Assembly (NCBI GenBank): GCA_019843655.1
Contig: JACDQD010000002.1
Coordinates: forward strand, 18,189,154-18,253,153
Length of the DNA: 64,000 nt
Reading direction: 5' to 3'
Origin: Lethocerus indicus
Taxonomy: Eukaryota > Arthropoda > Insecta > Hemiptera > Belostomatidae
In this document: positions 37,787 through 48,131 of the stretch, piece by piece
Layout: every line of letters begins with the position of its first letter
How positions within the stretch are numbered: the stretch's first letter is position 1
Program-made: the position numbers and the translations under genes
The notes under the pieces: generated by a model
What the model was told of the DNA's origin: nothing
The model's input: only the letters and a program-made list of their open reading frames with translations
The model's database searches: none

Positions 37787-40197
37787 TCATAAACTATGAA
37801 ATAAACCTTTATAACATTCCCAAAGGTACAATCGATTCCTATCAACACAGCCTATTATTTTGGATTGGGTTTTATTTAAGTCATTATTTTCACCTGTATT
37901 AAAATACTTTGGGTTCACTTCTTGAGAAACCAAATCAAAAATTTCAACATCATTATGACTCAATGGTTTATCAAAAACTAAATTTGCTTTACTAATATCA
38001 TTTCTAACATTTGATGTTGTGTCATCAAAGAATGGACTTTGATACTTATTAAGATAAATGACTTTTTTAGATCTTATACAATTTTTCATTAATGAAGTTT
38101 CTTTGGATGAATTGTGATCACTATAAGGCAATATAAATATCCCTGACTTTCTGTAAGTATCTATATCATTTTTCCGATAGATCATATTACATGCAGACAT
38201 CACGATAGTAATACATGGTCCATGCAAATGACTTCTGAAACAAGTAGAAAAGAAACATAGATTATGCTACTTATCATCACGATAAAATGTCAATATCAGA
38301 AAAGAATGACACCTCTTTTTGTATGCAGACAAAGTCACATCCTTAAATTTAATGGTGTGAATTCGACTTTTCCTAGGATTTGTAGTAAAATGTGCAGCAA
38401 TACCCAACTTACGAAGAATGAGGTACTTTTCTTTGGATACATATATCTTTTCCTAAAAAAAAAAATAAAACAATATTTGGTAAAGTTTATAACTTCATTA
38501 TTTTGAAACTAATAAATAACTATTATTCTGAGATAATATATTTAATAATAATAATGATAATTAGAATAAACAATATTATTTAAATTAATTACTGTTAAAT
38601 TAGTTGCTCTTTCTTATTAGCATTAACAACCTAGATTGTTCACTGAATCATACACTTTACCAAGGATAAAAACTATTACAGATATGTATATTTCTGTAAT
38701 GATAAAATAAATTTAAAATTCTCGTCCAACTTTGAAATGACTAATTTAAATACATACGCATAACTCAAGGGCAATAGTGGCTAGTGCTTTTTCCATTCCA
38801 AGTACATGACAACATATGTATATTAGGTGACATTCATCTTTATGAGCACTATAAGAATAAAAATATTAACAGTTATAAATAAAGACAATTTAATAAAATT
38901 ATTTTAAATAATTGTATTCATTTATTAAATAATATTAAACAAATCAGTACTAAGCTATATTGAAGCAGTATATATAAGGTAATTTGTAAAAGTAAATAAG
39001 TCTATACCTAGAATACAATGTACTTTACATTTCACAGTAAGAAAAAATAAATATTATTCTCAAACTGAGGGATAATTACTCAATAATTTGAAGTGCATTT
39101 CTGATTACTTCTTCTCTTGATGGAAAGTCCATATTTTCACAATAGTAATGTCCATCAATGTATAACTTATCTAATTTCTTGTCCAGACTCTGAAAGTTAT
39201 TATTAATTGTTACAACCATTTACCTGTTGTAATTAAAATTAAGCAAAATACCTGAGAAGCTATAAGATATACCAACAGCTTTGATCATATTCCAGCATTA
39301 CCTTATTGTCGCAAAACATGGTCAATGAGGGATGAAACAACATATCTGGCCTGTATCGGCATGCTCCAGAGTACAAATAACAACCAAAAGAACCTAAAAA
39401 TGTGAAGTTTCAAATTTAAATCAGAATATATCAATAGGATATTACAATATATATTCTCTCAGATGCATTCGAGGCAAGAAGTATGAAATCTACGTTTACC
39501 TATACTTACAAAGAAAAAAGTTATCTTTCTCCTTCATATTTAATGAAAGTCTCATCAATTTAAAATATGTTTGGTGAACTGCAAGGGTTTGGAATGACCA
39601 TGGTCTGACCGTAGTAAAAGAGCCTTCAGACAGTGCATTCAGAAAGCCCCCCCCCTGGGCAAATGAATAACTCACTAATAAAAAAATCATACCATTTAAA
39701 AGAATCATCACGGAACCAGGGCAGTGGTTGGAATCCAAAAATTCAAACGAAAACTCAAAGCCATTGAAGTTAATGTTGGTTTTAGCTCCTAGTTTAATAC
39801 TTATAATTCTTGCTTCATTCACCTATGAAGTATTAAGAAATTAGAAGTTATAAGACACTGAGTCAATCAAATAAGGATACTATGTTTTGCTTACCTTATA
39901 AAATTTAATTAGATACCATGCATTAAAATCTGATGTATAAACTTTTTCAATTTCACTGGGCAAAATTTTTGAAAGCAATCTGCCATTTCTGCTAATGTGT
40001 GAAAGGAAATGCACATATCCCTGGTCCTATAACAGTAGACTTAATATTGCAACTGCGTGGATAAATTCCAACATACCTGGGTCAAATTAAACTAATATGA
40101 ATACATGATAATATGACAAATAAAGGGGACTAACATTGGCAGCTCGGTTTTTGTAATGCCAGTCCAAAGCAATGACATTTTCAATTAAAACACCCAT
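37787..40197 (-). CDS. SNM1B/Apollo-like metallo-beta-lactamase/beta-CASP protein lacking catalytic residues
   Basis: Eight exons (minus): 40197-40135, 40026-39895, 39822-39693, 39393-39302, 39189-39080, 38848-38758, 38452-38313, 38234-37787; all GT-AG with matching phases, 401 residues. The colinear match is to DCLRE1B (Apollo), the 5' exonuclease acting at telomeres and in crosslink repair. Matches: MGVLIENVIALDW at the start, FLDSNHCPGSVMILL (91-107), LYSGACRYRPDML (115-127), LYIDGHYYC and FPSREE (exon 5), LGMEKALATIALEL (exon 6) and LPYSDHNSS (288-296). The metal-binding HxHxDH motif is replaced by H31-I-S-R-N-G36, and GDFR by GACR (118-121), so both conserved Asp residues are absent. The HCPG and SDH histidines remain. 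Splicing is intact, so it looks like a pseudoenzyme, not a dead gene. An in-frame ochre stop precedes the chosen ATG. Confidence 0.8.
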
Positions 40198-40779
40198 CAA
40201 CTGCTCACTTTTATTTTTAAATTAAGTTTGTTGAACGGATGAATAAATAAACATAAACAAATGTAACGTAACCTCTCTTCCAACATTATGTGATATCACA
40301 TACCTCATTATCGACTGGTTTCATATATCGATATATGTTCTCCATTCGATATTTCCTACCCGCCATATTGTCGCCATTTTTAATTCGCGCTGTTGAATTG
40401 TTTGTAGCTTTTTTGTATTCCCATTATTTCTTGTGCGCTTTTTTCTTGTAGGCGCCGTCTCAAATTTGTCAGGTTTGATTGTTTCATCAGAATGGAAGTT
40501 ATCTAGATTAATAACTTGTCTCGATTGCGTTATGCGAGTGCTGAGCACATATATGTGTGTCTTGTTATTGTGTTTTTCGTGATGTTGTCTTCTTTGGTTG
40601 GGAGGGATTTTGTTAAACGGCTTACGTCTTTGTCGAATTAGCGGTCAAAAGGGGTGGCGGGTGAGTTTATTTAGTAGAATACTACTAAAAGCGCGAATAC
40701 TACTGTATTATTTGGGGTACACTGCTACTACCGCTAATAAGCGGTGCGAATATAGCATCACTTTTGGAATTTATTTTAC

Positions 40780-41300
40780 CGTTTATTATGTTGCTTTGTT
40801 TGTTCTTGAAAATCTTCATGTTCTCTATTACATCCATCTCTTTAACTTTCTTGCCTGGGCATATTTTAAGGATTCGTTGATGCTCATTGTTTCATTATTA
40901 TCTGGAGTATATAATGTGGATGGCGAAGTTGGATTCGGTTTTCTATTTTATTGCTTTTATGTGTTCTTTGTACCTGTCCTCTGTCTTCTGCCCGGTTTGG
41001 CCGCTGTGTGCTCCGTCGCACGTTCCGCACGTTATTTTGTGCACTCCGCTCTGTGTGTGTTTGTTTTGTTGTTGGGTGTTGAGGTATTTTTCTAGTTTGT
41101 TCTTTGTTTTATATTTTTTAAAATCTAGTTTTCGGAAGATGGAGATTGTTTAAGTGTCGTGGCCAGTGCATGTGAATATGATCAATTTTTGGGGTATTCT
41201 TCAGGATTTGTGAGGTTCGTCGGCGGGATATCCGTTATTCCTTTCTATTTGGAGGATAGCAAGATCGCGTTCATATACGCTTAAATTATCCTATTTAAGC
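40780..41300 (-). pseudogene. Penelope-like retroelement relic, GIY-YIG endonuclease end
   Basis: On the minus strand, pieces in order read ERNNGYP (41,265-41,220 area), then KNKLEKYL, then SGVHKITCGTC followed by AHSGQTGQ and RYKEHIKAI, then SNFAIHII, stops, and a frame-shifted KEMDVIENMKIFK. This is the layout of the GIY-YIG module of Penelope-like elements (a Cys-rich GVYKI-C--C entry, then YIGQTGR and an R---H helix). Several stops and shifts show that it is dead. The plus-strand 165-codon frame at 40,598-41,095 is antisense to it. Confidence 0.7.
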
Positions 41301-41306
41301 GTATAT
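41273..41306. repeat. 13-bp perfect inverted repeat (hairpin)
   Basis: ATATACGCTTAAA (41,273-41,285) and TTTAAGCGTATAT (41,294-41,306) are exact reverse complements around an 8-base loop. It lies at the upstream edge of the Penelope-like relic. Confidence 0.8.
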
Positions 41307-41424
41307 AAATGCGGTTTTGGCCCGTTTTATCCTGTATTCCGTCCAATATTTCCAGTGTGAGATACACTTGTCCTATAAACGAAAGTTGAAAAATCGAAAC
41401 TTTTGTTTTTTTTTAATTTTCGGG

Positions 41425-41592
41425 AGTGCGCTAGTGTTGTGGTGCTCATGCACCCAACGAGCTTTAGTTCAGTGCATCCCTGTGCCACTCTCAGGGGGGC
41501 GCTAGCGTCGTGGTGCTCCTGCACCCAACGAACTTTAGTTGAGTGCATCCCTGCGCCACCCTCATGGGGTCGCTAGCGTCGCGGTGCTAGAC
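41425..41592. repeat. Minisatellite, about 2.3 units of the 70-bp family
   Basis: Starts of the GCTAG(C/T)GT block at about 41,430, 41,500 and 41,572; sequence clearly the same family as 3705-4108. The last unit is cut off and followed by a short CAGTGA-type repeat (41,592-41,612). Confidence 0.85.
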
Positions 41593-41770
41593 AGTGACAG
41601 TGACAGTGCAGTCCAAAGTGCCAAAGTGACTATTCACCGATACTGAAGATGACGAGCAGCCGAAACCGGCCTAGCAAAAGACCAAACCAGCGAGAGGGGA
41701 CAGAAATATACGAAATCTACGGTATTCCAACACTTCGCAGACCACAAAACAGGTATCCTAAACTAAAAAA
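41592..41770 (+). repeat. Retroelement-associated repeat with hammerhead-like CTGAAGA...GAAAC motif
   Basis: After a GTGACA-type tandem repeat, ACCGATACTGAAGATGACG is followed by CAGCCGAAACCGGCC and a hairpin-capable GGCCTAGCAAAAGACC. CTGANGA plus GAAA are the conserved core strands of hammerhead ribozymes, which are known in Penelope-like elements. Stem II pairing is weak here. The same end block occurs at 8834-8900; the last part (41,727-41,764) recurs near 33.42 kb. Confidence 0.35.
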
Positions 41771-42129
41771 TATATTTTTGGAAAGCTGATCTATTTAACC
41801 TAGCAACGTAAAATATGTGAAATTCACGGAGCATGTATCTGGTTTTAATTTACACTGAATATTAAAATAACTGAACATTTCCGGACCAAGGTACTGAAAT
41901 TATTTGTGGAAACTGAAGTGAGTTTTGATATTGACTTCCGTTTGTACTAACATCCGACTGTATGTGAATGTTCTACTCATAAAACTGCATAATTTTAAAT
42001 ATTTTTAATATATACAGATAAGATGTTATCCAGTATATCTTACATTTATGATAGTGATAGTGATCACTGAAAACACCGCGTGTAGTTGACTCTTCACCAC
42101 TGTAAGTAACTCGACATAACACGGAAGTA

Positions 42130-42480
42130 TTATTCCATTAACAATCAGAACATTAATAACTGAAAAAAGAAGAACCAGAGCTAAATGGCGAACCTCACGC
42201 AAACCCACCGATAAAATGCCTACTATCTAGAGTAAAATCCTTACTGACAAGATAAAAAGCAACAAATTTGACCAATATATTAAATCCTTGACAGCAAGTA
42301 ATAGATCTCTGTGATCTGCTACAAAAAAACTCTTCTTTTCCAAAACTAGACAACGCTACGTGGGCTGCAGTGGACGAAAAAATTCAGCGTCTGCTCGGTA
42401 CCTTTCATCTGTTTTTTACCTCATCATAGATCCTACGCACATTAATCTTATTGAAGATGAACTGCACATCCCGTCCAGTT
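42130..42480 (+). pseudogene. Jockey-like retrotransposon relic, linker before the RT domain
   Basis: The frame reads ITEKRRTRAKWR and then, after a stop, LTDKIKSNKFDQYIKSLTAS and RSL-stop-SATKKL, matching the endonuclease-RT linker of jockey-clade elements, where the last block is normally SLW-ATK-L. A further piece reads THINLIEDELHIPS. At least two in-frame stops and a shift make it non-functional. It ends at the TA tract. Confidence 0.65.

Positions 42481-42481
<1 letters not shown>

Positions 42482-42537
<56 letters not shown>
42482..42537. repeat. (TA)n microsatellite
   Basis: Uninterrupted TA units directly at the right edge of the jockey-like relic. Confidence 0.95.
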
Positions 42538-42541
<4 letters not shown>

Positions 42542-43115
42542 GGAGAATCTAGTATTTACAAAACTAAATATCCAGTTTTGTTTGTTCTATAAATAAGTAA
42601 ATATAAAATTTATAAATTATATAGCATATCATTTATATAGCTTAAGTAGCTGCTGTGGCTGTTGCTCTAATTCTGAAATATCCATTTCAACATTTATAGG
42701 CTTCAAGCCCGGAAATTCCAATCATTAAATTACAATTTTCATTATGAATGAAAATTCAAACTCATGGAATGAGCGATTTATAAGAAACTCGGAAGTAAGC
42801 ACAATATATATTTTCGTGTTAATATTGAATAATTCACACCGTATTAACAATGAGAACTGTTAAGTCAAATATCAGTTAAATTGAAATGTGAATTCATACA
42901 AAGTGAGTTCCGTTATTATTTATATAGAGCGAAATCTATGGAATTTTGAAATTGCACACAATATAACACATAGTCCACTATTAATGTTAATGATGTAAAA
43001 ATATCATCTATACAGTACAATAATCTGGGAGACCTATACAAAAATATGGAGTTAAATAAGTCCATAATTGTACTTAAAAGTTTATCGTATTTAATGGGAT
43101 GTAATTCTTAATAAA
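42538..43115. other. AT-rich intergenic DNA before the RING gene
   Basis: No coding content recognised. The last part probably holds the RING gene promoter and 5'UTR. Confidence 0.4.
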
Positions 43116-43169
43116 ATGTCTCTGCTAGCAGATCGGAGGTATTTCGAACACGAGATATATGAAGGATGA
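43116..43169 (+). other. Upstream ORF overlapping the RING gene start
   Basis: ATG at 43,116 opens a 17-codon frame ending in TGA at 43,167-43,169, in another frame than the main ATG at 43,159 and overlapping it. If it is part of the mRNA it would limit initiation at the main start. Alternatively CTGCTAGCAG at 43,122-43,131 is a splice acceptor and the uORF start is intronic. Confidence 0.3.
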
Positions 43170-44799
43170 GTCAATTAATAATGACCAAGAAGAACATTCT
43201 AAAGCCTTGTACCGCATAAGCATCGAAGAACAGGACAGCTCAAAAGGCTTCGTGTACAGGTTTTCTTGGATATCGACGGAAGACACATGCCAAAGAAGTA
43301 GTGGTGCTACGAGTAACGCAGCGATAACAAGCGATCAAAGCGACACAATCTCGAACATAGCGCTTTCGAAAAACACTGCGGGATGGACCGGAGCTTACGA
43401 AAACGCGACCTCGCCGTTAGAGGTTGTTCTGATTCCGGAATCCTCACGCGACGGCGCAGTCGCGAGATCCATCGACTTGACGCGGAGTAACTTAAGCAGT
43501 ATAGCAGGGGAAAACGCAGCTTTACTGTTGTTGTTAATTCCCACGGATTTGTCGCAATCAGGTGCGGTGGGTGGGATTGTGCCCGAAGGCACAGAAGGCC
43601 GGAAATCCGGTCTCGGAAACACAAGAAGGAACTCGGCCAGGCGCAGGGGTAGATCTCGAATCACACGAGGTGAGGCCCAGTCCATTTGATTCCCCCGTTA
43701 ACTTCACGAGTATATTAGAAAACGGCCGTTCAAATTACAATACAAAATTGATTTCTCACTTTGAAAAGTCAGAAATTTGATGGCTGAAATATATTATAAA
43801 AAATAATATAAGTTCTGTTTATAAAGAGCGCACACGTGCGTGATTTATTATTGTTTAATAGAATATATTTTAAATGCAAATAACTATATTTAAAAAATCA
43901 CGCGTTGATTATAACATTATGGATTTAAGCGCGCCTCCAGTTGTGACACTAAGCAACGCTTGCCTCGTGTGGGTGTGTACTAAGAAGAAATATCCATCTT
44001 CATTGTCTCTTGAGCTCTCGTTTCAGTAAACCTCTCAACAGGGAATTCACAAGGGGCATAACCACGCTTTAGGCTAGTAATATCGTATCGTATACCCCGG
44101 GGATGCGCACACTACAAAGTATTAAAATAACGAAAATTATCTTATTACGTTTTTTCTTGTAATGCTTTTTTGTAAATTTTTTTGTAACCCGTCGAATCCC
44201 TCTCCTCCGTTTCCCATCTAGCATACCCCGGGGCTTAAACGCCACTGGCCTAGAGACTTCCTCGGTCTGTAGCCCGAACGCACGTCAACATTTACCATCT
44301 CCGGGTTTCTTTATGGGGAGAGGCGAATAAAAAAACACTCTACAATTGTACTTATAACGATAAAGGTTTGATCGTATAATAAATAAACAAGAAAAAACCT
44401 TCGATTTTAGGTCCTCGGAACACGGAATACGAAATAGAGGATGTTCGATACGAGAGGTTAACCGAGAAGAGAGGGGCCCGAAAGAGAGGTAAGGATTGGC
44501 GGTTGGTACCGAGGTACGAGCTGAGCGAGGCGGAATCTGGCCGGCAGGAGAGTGAGTTGAAGAGCAGCTTCTGGGGGCGGCCGGAGGAGAGCCGACCGCC
44601 GAACGAGGGGGAACCGGCATGCTGCGTCTGCCTACAGAACCTGGCCACTCGAGTGGTCGTCCCCTGTGGACACCGCTGCCTCTGCTACAGGTGCGCCCGC
44701 AACATAGTCTTCAGCAGGGCCACCCTAAACGGCAAGACGATACCAAAGTTGTGCCCCATTTGCCAAGCGGTAGTCGGACTCATACCTAAGCTCTGCTGA
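43159..44799 (+). CDS. RING-finger (C3HC4) protein, likely E3 ubiquitin ligase
   Basis: Exons 43159-43669 and 44411-44799, phase 1, 299 residues. The RING lies at the C-terminus: C241-x2-C244, C256-x-H258, C262-x2-C265, C285-x2-C288, giving the C3HC4 order Cx2Cx11CxHx3Cx2Cx19Cx2C. The remaining 240 residues are Ser/Thr-, Arg- and Glu-rich and probably disordered (ARRRGRSR near 160-167). No other domain is visible. C-terminal RINGs of this kind transfer ubiquitin from an E2 to substrates bound elsewhere; the substrate is unknown. GC content of the exons, especially exon 2, is well above the flanks. I could not assign it to a named subfamily. Confidence 0.8.
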
Positions 44800-45344
44800 A
44801 ACCGACTTAAACCGATTAAAAACATTGACGCTCCAGTTTCCAGTGCCTTATTATCACAAACTCCTATTCCTGGAATTCCCTTCACTTTTATCGATATTCG
44901 CGAGTGATGTTAACGTGTACCTCCTCCCGTAGGAAAATATAACAACAGAGGCATAAAGTAGCGGAACAAACTTCGTTATCTTCCAAAGTCTTTTTACTAC
45001 TGGGACTGTTTAGAGTGCTCAAAATTCGGTGGATATTGAGGATATTATTCGGGAGTATGACCTCAGGCAATACTGAGGGGTTTCCGTGCACATATGCCGT
45101 TGTTTCATCAATATTTCCATTTCTATCAAATTTCTGTATCCATTAACATACCGGAAGCGGGTAAAGTATACTGTAATAAAATATACTCTGAATGCATTTT
45201 AAAATCGTATATTATATATAATCGTATACCTTACAGAATTCCTTGCACTTTTCGTGCATAAAATGCTTTGAGATATTTTTCGTACAAAATATTTAACAAA
45301 TGCCTACGACTTAAGTTCAAAAGGAGAATGTTTATAGAATCTTA
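44800..45344. other. Intergenic between RING gene and gustatory receptor (convergent ends)
   Basis: 3' flanks of both genes; no further gene recognised. Confidence 0.5.
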
Positions 45345-47560
45345 CTACTGTTGAGGCTGGGATTGGAAAGTCATTAATATGGTGATGTATGTAGTTACAG
45401 ATGACGAAACCTAAAACCAATTATTATATTGACTATTTTAAAATAGGAATGATTAACAGCAGGATGTTTTCCGTTTAAATATTTTAGGTTCGTTCTAGAC
45501 GTTAACAATAAACTAATTTGTACAAATTTAGCCACGATTTATACATTGTTATTGGATAAATACGTGAAAGTATATAATTCAATATTTCTAGTTGTAATAT
45601 TAAGCTTATGTTTACAATAATGAGATGTGAAATGTGAATGTCTTAAAAAACTAAAATAATAAATCGTACCGCTAGTAGGACTGAATTATCCAAATTGAAG
45701 TATCCCCCTGCAGAGAATTCGCATTTCTGGAACTGCAATTGGAATTTGGATGACATGATCTGAAATTAGTATACGATGAATTGAATTCAATTACTGTAGA
45801 TTTAGATACACATTTCTTAAACGCCTTTTAGAAAATCGCCTTTTACCTCTTTGTATAATGAATGGGGTAATTTCATAGTTAGATATTTTAGTACAATAAG
45901 CGAAGGTCGCTCTGCCTGCTAGAACAGAGTGAATCAGAATAAAATATATATGATAAAAGTAGCAGCGCATGTAGAATTCAAATGGTCTACACATTAAAAT
46001 AGTATAGTACACTATAACGGGTTATTGTAATACCCGACTTGTAAAAATAAATAATTTTACAAAAATAATAATAGTATATCCTGTTTAAAAGTTTCCTTTC
46101 AATATTTTGAACTATTTAGTTCGGGCTCCCAAACTTTTTGAGTACTATATTTTGTATAGATAGTTAATAATCAATTGTATAAGTGTATGTTAATGTTTAA
46201 CATTAAAAGGTTTAAAGTCGAGTCATACGTAGTATTATCCTCTGCATTTGAAGCTTTAATTTCTGTTTACAGGAAAATAATGCATTATTTTTATAATGCA
46301 TGTTACTCTTATCGATTCTCCGTTAGATCAGTGTTTAGGACCAAACCAGCGAGTGTAAATAGACGATCGCCAAAGTGATGACAGTGATGTTGTTGTCAAT
46401 TTTGATACTCACTGATAGTAATAAAAAATTATGTAATTTCAATACAGAGATAAACTCGTCCATACGGCCCCTTAATCAAAAATATCGAGAAAAAATTGTC
46501 ATCTGGAACGTCTTTGAACTTTTAAATGAGATTAGTTAAGTTAATAATAATAACTATACCTCTGTTCTTGTCGTCGAACACGCCCACAGTATTAAACACA
46601 ACTGCAATAGTAGGTTCATCATCCACAAGCAATTGATAGCAATACTTCCATTGCGGATGTCGGACGCATAATATCCGATATAAATAATAGTCCTGTATGC
46701 AAGGATAATAACACGGAGAGTTATGAACGTCATACAAACCAGAATTTGATAGCCGAACGCTGAGTTCACTTGGCTGGAGCTTTCGCATACTTTCTGGTGA
46801 AAACGACTTAGAGTTGTCATTTTCGGTAAGTTGGCTAAAAAATGTTATAATCGCAAATTTTATACATATTCCTAATTGAACGAAAGCTTCAACAATTTAT
46901 TTCGATACATCACTTACAGATTTCTATCAATCCAGTTCTCATTCTGAGGCTGTACCTCAAAATTTCAATTAGCGCCGAATTGATTACTCGAAATCTCGTC
47001 TTAATCGCCAGAACGACTCCGACGTACTGAAGAACAACCATAGACGGCACTATACGGAGCAGATAATTGTACGAGAAAACCACCAATGATTCTTTATGAT
47101 AGAAAAAGAACAGGATTGTCAGAACGGTCAGACCAAACTGCCAAGTGAAATAAAATCCGGCCAAATAAAAGTACGCGTTTTGCCGAACCGTATTGAAGGC
47201 TTTCAAATGGGCGTCGACTTCTCTCAGCCCCAGTATGAGATTTGCAAACCTCTTCCAAGATTTTCCACTGAAAAATATGGAGAAGTTGGTGGCGAAGAGC
47301 ATCAGAAGCGCGTCGATACCGTTGACTATGTTCTGAGTCACGCTCGCGACCAGAATCTTATTTGAAATATTTAGGTCGACCGTTGAGTTGATTACCAAAT
47401 AAATAATCGTGCTCAACGTTATCGCAAATTCACTGGAATAATGAATTTTTCTTGAATAAACGAAACATTCCCCACATCCGCTTTTCTTCTTCTCGACGAC
47501 GACCGGAGCTATACCAAAAAACTTCCAGAGCCAGACTAATTTTTCTATGTTGAAGTGCAT
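45345..47560 (-). CDS. Insect gustatory receptor (7tm_7 family), five exons
   Basis: Exons (minus): 47560-46918, 46834-46560, 45918-45847, 45759-45670, 45410-45345; phases 1, 0, 0, 0 agree, 381 residues, normal for the family. Gustatory receptors are seven-helix ligand-gated cation channels with an intracellular N-terminus in chemosensory neurons. Hydrophobic segments are seen at about residues 44-57, 75-100, 133-155, 165-190, 250-270 and 283-300. The three short C-terminal exons follow the conserved Gr pattern: RPSLIVLKYL; then FQLQFQKCEFSAGGYFNLDNSVLLA; and finally TTYITILMTFQ (366-376), the family signature TYxxxxxQF in a variant form. The ligand cannot be inferred. The 640-bp intron before exon 3 makes the C-terminus easy to miss. 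Confidence 0.85.
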
Positions 47561-48131
47561 ACTCAGCGCTGAAATCTATTCGTTTGAGTGTATTCTTGAT
47601 AGTTCAGGCGGTTCTGATACGAAAGCTGTATCTATACTGCGCCCGTAGAAATGTACCCTTTCCCCCGAAAAATGTTATTAGGTTTGTTATTTATCATTAT
47701 GATGTCAGCCGTCATTTTGAAAGCAAATAGCAATCTTTCGTGACTGCTTCGATTTTTTTCTGATCTATCCTAAGGGCTCCATATTACACGATTGGTGCAA
47801 TTTATTCCATTTTCCCACGACTTTTATATAATAATTCAACACCAGGAACAAGCGAGATAAGAAAATTACTGGACGTTCAAATATACCATTCAGGTCCTGT
47901 CATGCTGATGAAAAACACTCAGTCGAAAAATAAACGGATTATTATTTTGACGTGCTAGTCTTCTAGTATATATTTGAAACCGCGGCTGAGCTTTTGGCCC
48001 TAGCAACAAACGTCCAATCAAACAAAAACACGTGGTCTGATGTACAAAATTTTAATTTTCAATTATATATTACGTTACCACCTTTTCGGTGGCATTTACA
48101 TAACACAGGCGACTACAGTGTAACTTTCAGG
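47561..48131. other. Divergent promoter region between gustatory receptor and KISF-motif gene
   Basis: The two genes point away from each other, so both promoters likely lie in these 570 bp. The sequence directly before 48,132 reads TTTCAG, so an upstream non-coding exon is possible for the right-hand gene. Confidence 0.4.

Noticed and set aside
39080..39090. Apparent stop codon (GAG TAA) ending the Apollo-like exon 5
   Set aside because: A GTAATT donor splits the GA/T codon; joined to exon 6 it gives Asp and the frame continues in line with the family.
40598..41095. 165-codon hydrophobic plus-strand frame
   Set aside because: Antisense to the Penelope-like GIY-YIG relic, which explains the sequence better.
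46560..47560. Gustatory receptor taken as a truncated pseudogene
   Set aside because: Three small in-phase exons at 45.35-45.92 kb supply the conserved C-terminus.
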